Positions 59,434-64,000 of a stretch of DNA of 64,000 nt are shown piece by piece (within the stretch, counting starts at the first letter, position 1; every line of letters begins with the position of its first letter). Location of the stretch: NCBI GenBank assembly GCA_031310005.1, contig CM062384.1:2356001-2420000 (forward strand), given 5' to 3'. Below the pieces are notes generated by a model. It searched no databases and had not been told where the DNA came from. It saw only the letters and a list, made by a program, of their open reading frames with translations. Position numbers and translations under genes: made by a program. The stretch comes from Dactylellina haptotyla (lineage: Eukaryota > Ascomycota > Orbiliomycetes > Orbiliales > Orbiliaceae).

Positions 59434-61356
59434 CTAGATGAAGTCCCAGGCACTCATAGTATGATTCATAGTTCCGACAAACTCCATGTCGCCGATAAAA
59501 TTTGAATTTTTGAGGATCTCCCAGACTATGGCGCGGAAATACACATCTCGTTCGTCTAAGAGTTTTTGCAGCACTTCCTGTTGGGTCATCTCTCGCGTAA
59601 CAACGCCATCGATGCCACGAAAAACAACTTTGAGCCTGCGATCTGGGAAGGTCGGTTCGAAAGTCAAGTCCATGTTAGTTGAGGAAATGCTGTCCTGTGG
59701 CGCTTTTCCGCCACCAGTAGTGATTCTTTCTTCTGCTTGTGCATCGACGACTTCGTTTTCTTTATTTTTTCCGGTGCCGCCATGAATTTGAACTGCATGA
59801 GCATGGTCTTGCTGTTCGATCTGTCGATGGAGTTGTTCTCCGGTTGGAGTAACGCGACCCAGATTGTATGTGAGCTGCCAGCGGCGCTCCTGTGCATCCC
59901 AGCCATCCTGAGGTGGAGGAACCTCGTACATTTGTTGTATTTTGAGGGCCTGCGCTGGGGAGAGGATAAAGTAGACAGGTTTATAGCCCATCTCGTCCGC
60001 AAAGAGGTTGGAGTAAGATCCCTGAATGCTCTGCTCGTCTTCGACTATAATTGGCGAATTTGGTGGCTGACCAGATGGCTGACGTGTCGTCAATGAGACT
60101 GGGGCTTTAGCTTTGACACGCCGTGATCTCTTTCTCAGATGACGTTCGCTCGTTCGTGGGCGGCCCCTCTTGGGGGGAACATAATCAGGCTGCGCCATAG
60201 CATGAATGCGACGTTGTCGTTTTGAGCCTGGGACAATTGGACGTCCGCGGCCTCTCTTGGCAGATACGCTCATGTTGTCTTGGTTGGGCTCTGGCGTATT
60301 CGCTATATTGTTCGTGCCTCCGACAATCTCCGAGATATCTTCGAGCGAGGTATTTGGGGATTCATCGCCCGTCGTTTCTTCCATAGATGGGGCTTTGGCT
60401 CTTGCGAGATATTCGCCAATGCTGCTGCAGCCAGACGAAGATCCTTCCGAGTGATAAGGGGTTCTGTACCTCCCCAAGTCGATAGTTTCGTCAGAATCAA
60501 TGTCCATGGCGTTTTCGTATTGACCGATTGCAAAGGATTGTTCATCTGGTGATGGTGATTGAGCTAGTTCCAACCATTCTCGAGATCGTTGATTGGACCC
60601 TGGGAGACAAGAGATCTTGCCGAAACGCTCATGGAAAGCTATGTTTGAGGATAATTGTGCAAAAGCACGACGGTTGTTGCGGGTTTGGACAGCCTTCCCT
60701 TTGCCCTTTGATTTGCTAATTCTCGCGGTTGATTCGCCTCTTGACTTCGGGTGCCTACGAGACCCCGAGTTCGTGTTACTACAAGCTGTACCGGGAACTG
60801 GCGAGGGGGTGAGCATGGCATCAGAAGCTGCATTCGTGAATAATATATTCTCCTGAGGTTTGAAAGGGAGAAACATGTTGGTTTCTGGGGAACTGAACAA
60901 GTCTGGGAATGTTTCCATGTCTGAGATACCAGCATTCACCAATTGTGGGTCGATTAGAAGCGAAGGTCCAGCGGAATCCAACAATGTAGGGTATGGTGCA
61001 TATGGTGCTGCATAAATCTCATCTTGCCCAGTCATATATCTCGTCCCCGTCTGCGGGTCGGCAGCAAATTGTTCTGGATATCGGAGACGATCGTCAACTT
61101 CGTAGGGGGCATCGTTCTCAAGATATCCGTCATGTGAAGGCCCTGCACCTTCTTGAATCAGAGCAGTACCAGGGTCAAAGCTGTTGAAATCAAAAGTTGG
61201 ATGCCAATCCAAGAAATTAGCTGAGGCAGGTTCGTTGCTTGGCTGGAGTACATTAGGCACTCCAGGGTCGATATCAAAGTCGGCGAAAGAACCGAGTGGC
61301 CCGTCACCATACAAGAGCTCTTGGAAGCTGCCGTTAAAATCCGAGGGGTCCCCCAT
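59434..61356 (-). CDS. Nuclear protein with two AT-hooks, single exon, 640 aa
   Basis: Uninterrupted ORF from ATG 61356 to the stop at 59434. The first ~190 residues are acidic and aromatic (DFNGSF, LLYGDGPLG, DFDIDPG, DWHPTFDFNSFDPG), like an activation region. A basic Ser/Lys stretch follows (SKSKGKGKAVQ near 215). Two AT-hook cores are visible, KRGRGRP at 367-373 and KRGRPR at about 396-401, the second followed by RKRSRR, a likely nuclear localisation signal. The last ~180 residues look globular, with YKPVYFILSPAQALKIQQMYEVPPP and RLKVVFRGIDGVVTREMTQQEVLQKLLDERDVYF. I do not recognise that domain. AT-hooks bind the minor groove of AT-rich DNA, so a chromatin or transcription role is inferred. 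The reading frame, composition and length support a real gene. Confidence 0.78.
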   Translation of the reverse strand: MGDPSDFNGSFQELLYGDGPLGSFADFDIDPGVPNVLQPSNEPASANFLDWHPTFDFNSFDPGTALIQEGAGPSHDGYLENDAPYEVDDRLRYPEQFAADPQTGTRYMTGQDEIYAAPYAPYPTLLDSAGPSLLIDPQLVNAGISDMETFPDLFSSPETNMFLPFKPQENILFTNAASDAMLTPSPVPGTACSNTNSGSRRHPKSRGESTARISKSKGKGKAVQTRNNRRAFAQLSSNIAFHERFGKISCLPGSNQRSREWLELAQSPSPDEQSFAIGQYENAMDIDSDETIDLGRYRTPYHSEGSSSGCSSIGEYLARAKAPSMEETTGDESPNTSLEDISEIVGGTNNIANTPEPNQDNMSVSAKRGRGRPIVPGSKRQRRIHAMAQPDYVPPKRGRPRTSERHLRKRSRRVKAKAPVSLTTRQPSGQPPNSPIIVEDEQSIQGSYSNLFADEMGYKPVYFILSPAQALKIQQMYEVPPPQDGWDAQERRWQLTYNLGRVTPTGEQLHRQIEQQDHAHAVQIHGGTGKNKENEVVDAQAEERITTGGGKAPQDSISSTNMDLTFEPTFPDRRLKVVFRGIDGVVTREMTQQEVLQKLLDERDVYFRAIVWEILKNSNFIGDMEFVGTMNHTMSAWDFI

Positions 61357-62015
61357 CTTTCTTCCTGCTCTCGATAGTGATTAGCTGAGCACTGAGAGGT
61401 TCTACCGAGCAGGGGTATATACCTTTTTCTCCTTCTAGAGGATAAGGTTGTGATTAAGAAGAGAAGAGCGCAAGTCTGTCAGGAAATGATCCTTAAGGAA
61501 ACCGCAACTTTGAAGGAGTCGATGATGATGATGAGATAGCAACGATAGAGGGAGGGGGAGGAGCTTTGGTGTGAGAAGGAGGACGATGAGAGAGCACCAG
61601 ACGACCAAAGTTTCCTCCTCTGTTAAGTAGAATGAGACCTCGCCCAAGGGCGTGCTGATGTTCTCTGTCCGTCCGTCCGTCTGTGTTCTCGCCTTGATGT
61701 CCTCCGCCCTGGCAAACTGAGCAACCGTCTGTCTGTCTGTCTGTCTGTCCAACCACGCTGAGACGAAGCCAAGAATAAAGCGATATATCCGAATATCGGC
61801 GTCGTTGCGGCGAACGTGAGTCGCCGGCGACGACATCGCGGCGGGCAACTGTCATGTCGGCCGTGTCGCATCAAAGTGTTGGAGATGTCGTTGGATGTCT
61901 GAGAAGATCGCGGGGAGGAAGTTTCCTCAGCAGAAGGTGTGATAACTGCCATCGCCGCCGCCACCACAGTCAGCCCTGCACAGGTCATCGACCACTGTCA
62001 CAACAGAAAATCAAC
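61357..62015. other. intergenic region with GTCC/GTCT microsatellites
   Basis: This lies between two minus-strand genes: the promoter side of the AT-hook gene and the 3' flank of the permease. A TATA-like GGTATATACC lies on the minus strand at about 61415-61425, some 60 bp before the ATG. (GTCC)n at 61667-61680 and (GTCT)5 at 61727-61746 produce overlapping spurious ORFs. Confidence 0.6.
61727..61750. repeat. (GTCT)5-GTCC microsatellite
   Basis: Five GTCT units and one GTCC unit in tandem, in the 5' flank of the AT-hook gene. A related (GTCC)n tract lies 50 bp before it. Confidence 0.9.
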
Positions 62016-63930
62016 TTACATTCTCTTCCAGCGCGGCCAATCGGCTTCCCGTTCCTTTCTCTCCTCGATCCAGCTGTCGTCCTCGAGTCCTATGCATCCA
62101 GTGACGAGATCGATCTTGTCCACCGTTAGGATCTTTGTTTTAAAGAACCATTTGTACCCAAAGTACTGGATGATCACCATCGGCACCGTCAGATACGTCA
62201 TCATAAAGTTTTTGATATTGGGCTTCCAGCTCTCTGTTGTGAAGAGCGCCGTCCACAGAACTGCGATAAACACAATGATATTCAAGACCAAGCCGAGATA
62301 CGATCCAAACAGGCCTCCCTGCGAGCGATAAGCCAGCTGGTCTATCGAGTTGCCTTGGGCCTTCCAGGCGGCCCGGAATCGGATATGACACAGACATATC
62401 GACCCCCATGTGAAGAAGGAGCCCAGGCCGCAGATGGAAAGGAGCCAGTTGAAAACCTCGTCTTCCGTCTGGTAGCCAAGCGCTGCAACGTACGCTATGA
62501 AGCCGAACAACAACGTGACAATTGTGGCTCTCATCGGACGTCCTTCTTTATCGATGAATCTCAGCGCAGACGGACCTTGCCCTTGGTCTGCTATGGCTGT
62601 GATAACTCGAGAAGAAGCGTAAACACTAGTATTCGCAACGGAGATGACAGCTACCAGGATTACCGCGTTGAATATGTCCGGAAGATACAGGATTCCGGCG
62701 CTCTGGATCGCGATTACAAAGGGAGATGTCGAGCTGCCCTCGCCGTCCAACCTCGGGTCATCAAACGGAACTATGAAGGTTATCACCAGCAGCGATATCA
62801 GGTAGAAGCTGGTCAACGTCGCGTAAGTCTTCTTTGTCGCGGCCGGGATGGATCGGCGAGGGTTGGCCGTTTCCGCTGCCGCTAACCCCAAAATCTCGAA
62901 TCCACCAAATGCAAACGAAGCATTGACAAAGACGGAAACCACGCCGGTCACTCCATTCAAAAAGGGCCCAGGTGGCTTCGTCCAGGTTTTAGCTCCCAGA
63001 TAACTTCCATTCGGCCCGCCTGCGGCATTAATCACAATGCCTAAGATGATGAAGCTGATGACCGCAAACACCTTGATCGTGGTAAAAATGTTTTCGATCT
63101 CGGCGTATACGCGGATCCCGAATAGGTTGAAGGATGCTACGACAACGTAAAATACCGTCACCCATACCACCCTCGGCGCCACTTCGTCCATATGCCAGTA
63201 ATCCAAAACCGTCACCGCCACGCCGAGCTCGAGAGGAAGTGTCACGGCCCACGATAATGCATAAGTATAGTTTTGTGCGAACCCCCAAGCAGGATCGATG
63301 AAGCGATTCGAATATGCTGCAAAGGAGCCGGCGACAGGATACACAACCGCCAACTCGGTCAGAGCTTGCATAGTGCACCACATGAGTACTGCGACGAAAG
63401 AGTAGCACACCATGACTGAACCTGGTCCACCGGTAGCGAGCGCTGTAGACGTCCCAGAGAATAGTCCGCTACCTAGAATCGAAGAACAATTAGCGACTAT
63501 ATATCTTCGAGCAGGGGTTACACAAATATCGATATATACCTATAGTACAACTTAAGACAATCACAACCAAATGGCGGCTCCCCAATTTCTTGCTTAGCGG
63601 CGAGTTTGCAGTATTATACGCGGCCTTGAACGGGTCTGGTAGTTGATACCAATTCTCTGCCAAGAGAGAACCATCGCTTCCCGAGCTACCAGACGCGTAC
63701 GCAGGGTGGCGACGGAATCCATCCTTGAAGTCGGTGATCTTATCCTTTATTTTAGCAGAGAGCGGGGTATTCTGTTCGCTAACGAGCGACGGCGGGTACG
63801 CGATACTGTCGTGGCGGTGGTCGTGATGCTCCAAGGCGCGACCCCACGGAACAGCGCTTGCTGGGAGCGGCGACCCGATTACATTTTGCGACGGGTGGTC
63901 CGGTGTCGGGGTTGGTGGTGCAAACGACAT
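62016..63930 (-). CDS. YAT-family amino-acid permease (GAP1-like), two exons, 615 aa
   Basis: Exons on the minus strand: 63930-63540 and 63472-62016 (1848 nt). The intron of 67 bp runs GTATAT...CTAG, and the junction restores the conserved CTIGSGLFSGTSTALATGGPGS of helix 1. A cytosolic N-terminal tail of about 115 residues is rich in Pro, Ser and His. Twelve hydrophobic segments follow with family signatures: YSFVAVLMWCTMQALTELAVVYPVAGSF, FAQNYTYALSWAVTLPLEL, FGGFEILGLAAAETANPRRSIP, NTSVYASSRVITAIADQG and CLCHIRFRAAWKAQG. The C-terminal tail ends DDSWIEERKEREADWPRWKRM, similar to tails of yeast-type amino-acid permeases. It is a plasma-membrane amino acid:H+ symporter; the substrate range is not resolved. 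A GTAAGT overlaps the stop codon, but no plausible downstream exon continues the frame. Confidence 0.93.
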
Positions 63931-64000
63931 GGTTTAAACGCGGTATCTACTGCCGACCGTGGAAGCTTATGCGAAGCGAGTACTGGCGGCGGCACGCACA

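Noticed and set aside
61435-61988. Three overlapping minus-strand ORFs of 120-137 aa
   Set aside because: They are produced by GTCC/GTCT microsatellites and purine-rich DNA in the intergenic region.
62016-62030. Possible donor GTAAGT overlapping the permease stop
   Set aside because: The only nearby AG would make a ~25-bp intron and the next frame stops at once. The TAA is accepted as the end.

Overview
The window is nuclear DNA of a filamentous ascomycete (Pezizomycotina). The genes carry spliceosomal introns, mostly 43-75 bp, with GTRNGT-type donors and CTAAC/CTGAC-like branch sites. The families are typical of this group: a Zn2Cys6 regulator, a LaeA-like methyltransferase, a membrane-anchored fungal lectin, a galactosaminogalactan-deacetylase (Agd3) homologue, and fungal APC/YAT and MFS sugar permeases. 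I see no bacterial operon, CRISPR array, rRNA gene or convincing tRNA gene. The exact order cannot be fixed from this sequence.

Layout. 1-6 kb: the 3' end of a FAD-linked oxidoreductase (+), a single-exon APH-fold phosphotransferase (+), and an eight-exon Agd3-like polysaccharide deacetylase (-). 6-10.4 kb: a gene-free block with an AT-rich core, a 22-bp minisatellite and a GGA microsatellite. 10.4-19 kb: a UPF1-like SF1 helicase of unknown role (+, five exons), a GABA/choline-type APC permease (+, nine exons) and a type II membrane protein with a fucose-lectin-like domain (-, five exons). 19-27 kb: spacer, a LaeA-like SAM methyltransferase split into about 12 small exons (+), and a secreted Thr/Ser/Pro-rich protein with an eight-cysteine C-terminal module (+). 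27.3-33.5 kb: gene-free. 33.5-36 kb: a large Zn2Cys6 transcription factor (+) whose first coding exon appears to be only 7 nt. 39.3-40.4 kb: an F-box-like protein (-). 40.4-51 kb: a 10.6-kb stretch without a convincing gene. 51-52.8 kb: an MFS sugar transporter (+). 54.4-56.2 kb: probable retroelement debris. 59.4-64 kb: a nuclear protein with two AT-hooks (-) and a YAT-family amino-acid permease (-).

The genes do not form one obvious biosynthetic cluster. Several act at the cell surface or in uptake (Agd3-like enzyme, lectin-like protein, secreted Cys-rich protein, three permeases) and three are possible regulators (LaeA-like, Zn2Cys6, AT-hook). The gene-poor stretches and decayed repeats look like an accessory-type compartment. 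I did not find a clearly new system. The points most worth checking are a non-canonical 3' splice site in the APC permease, the standalone Agd3-like enzyme with a long Ser/Thr/Ala tail and Cys-containing end, the uncharacterised SF1 helicase, and the secreted eight-cysteine protein. Exon boundaries were read by eye from splice motifs and reading frame, not from transcripts.
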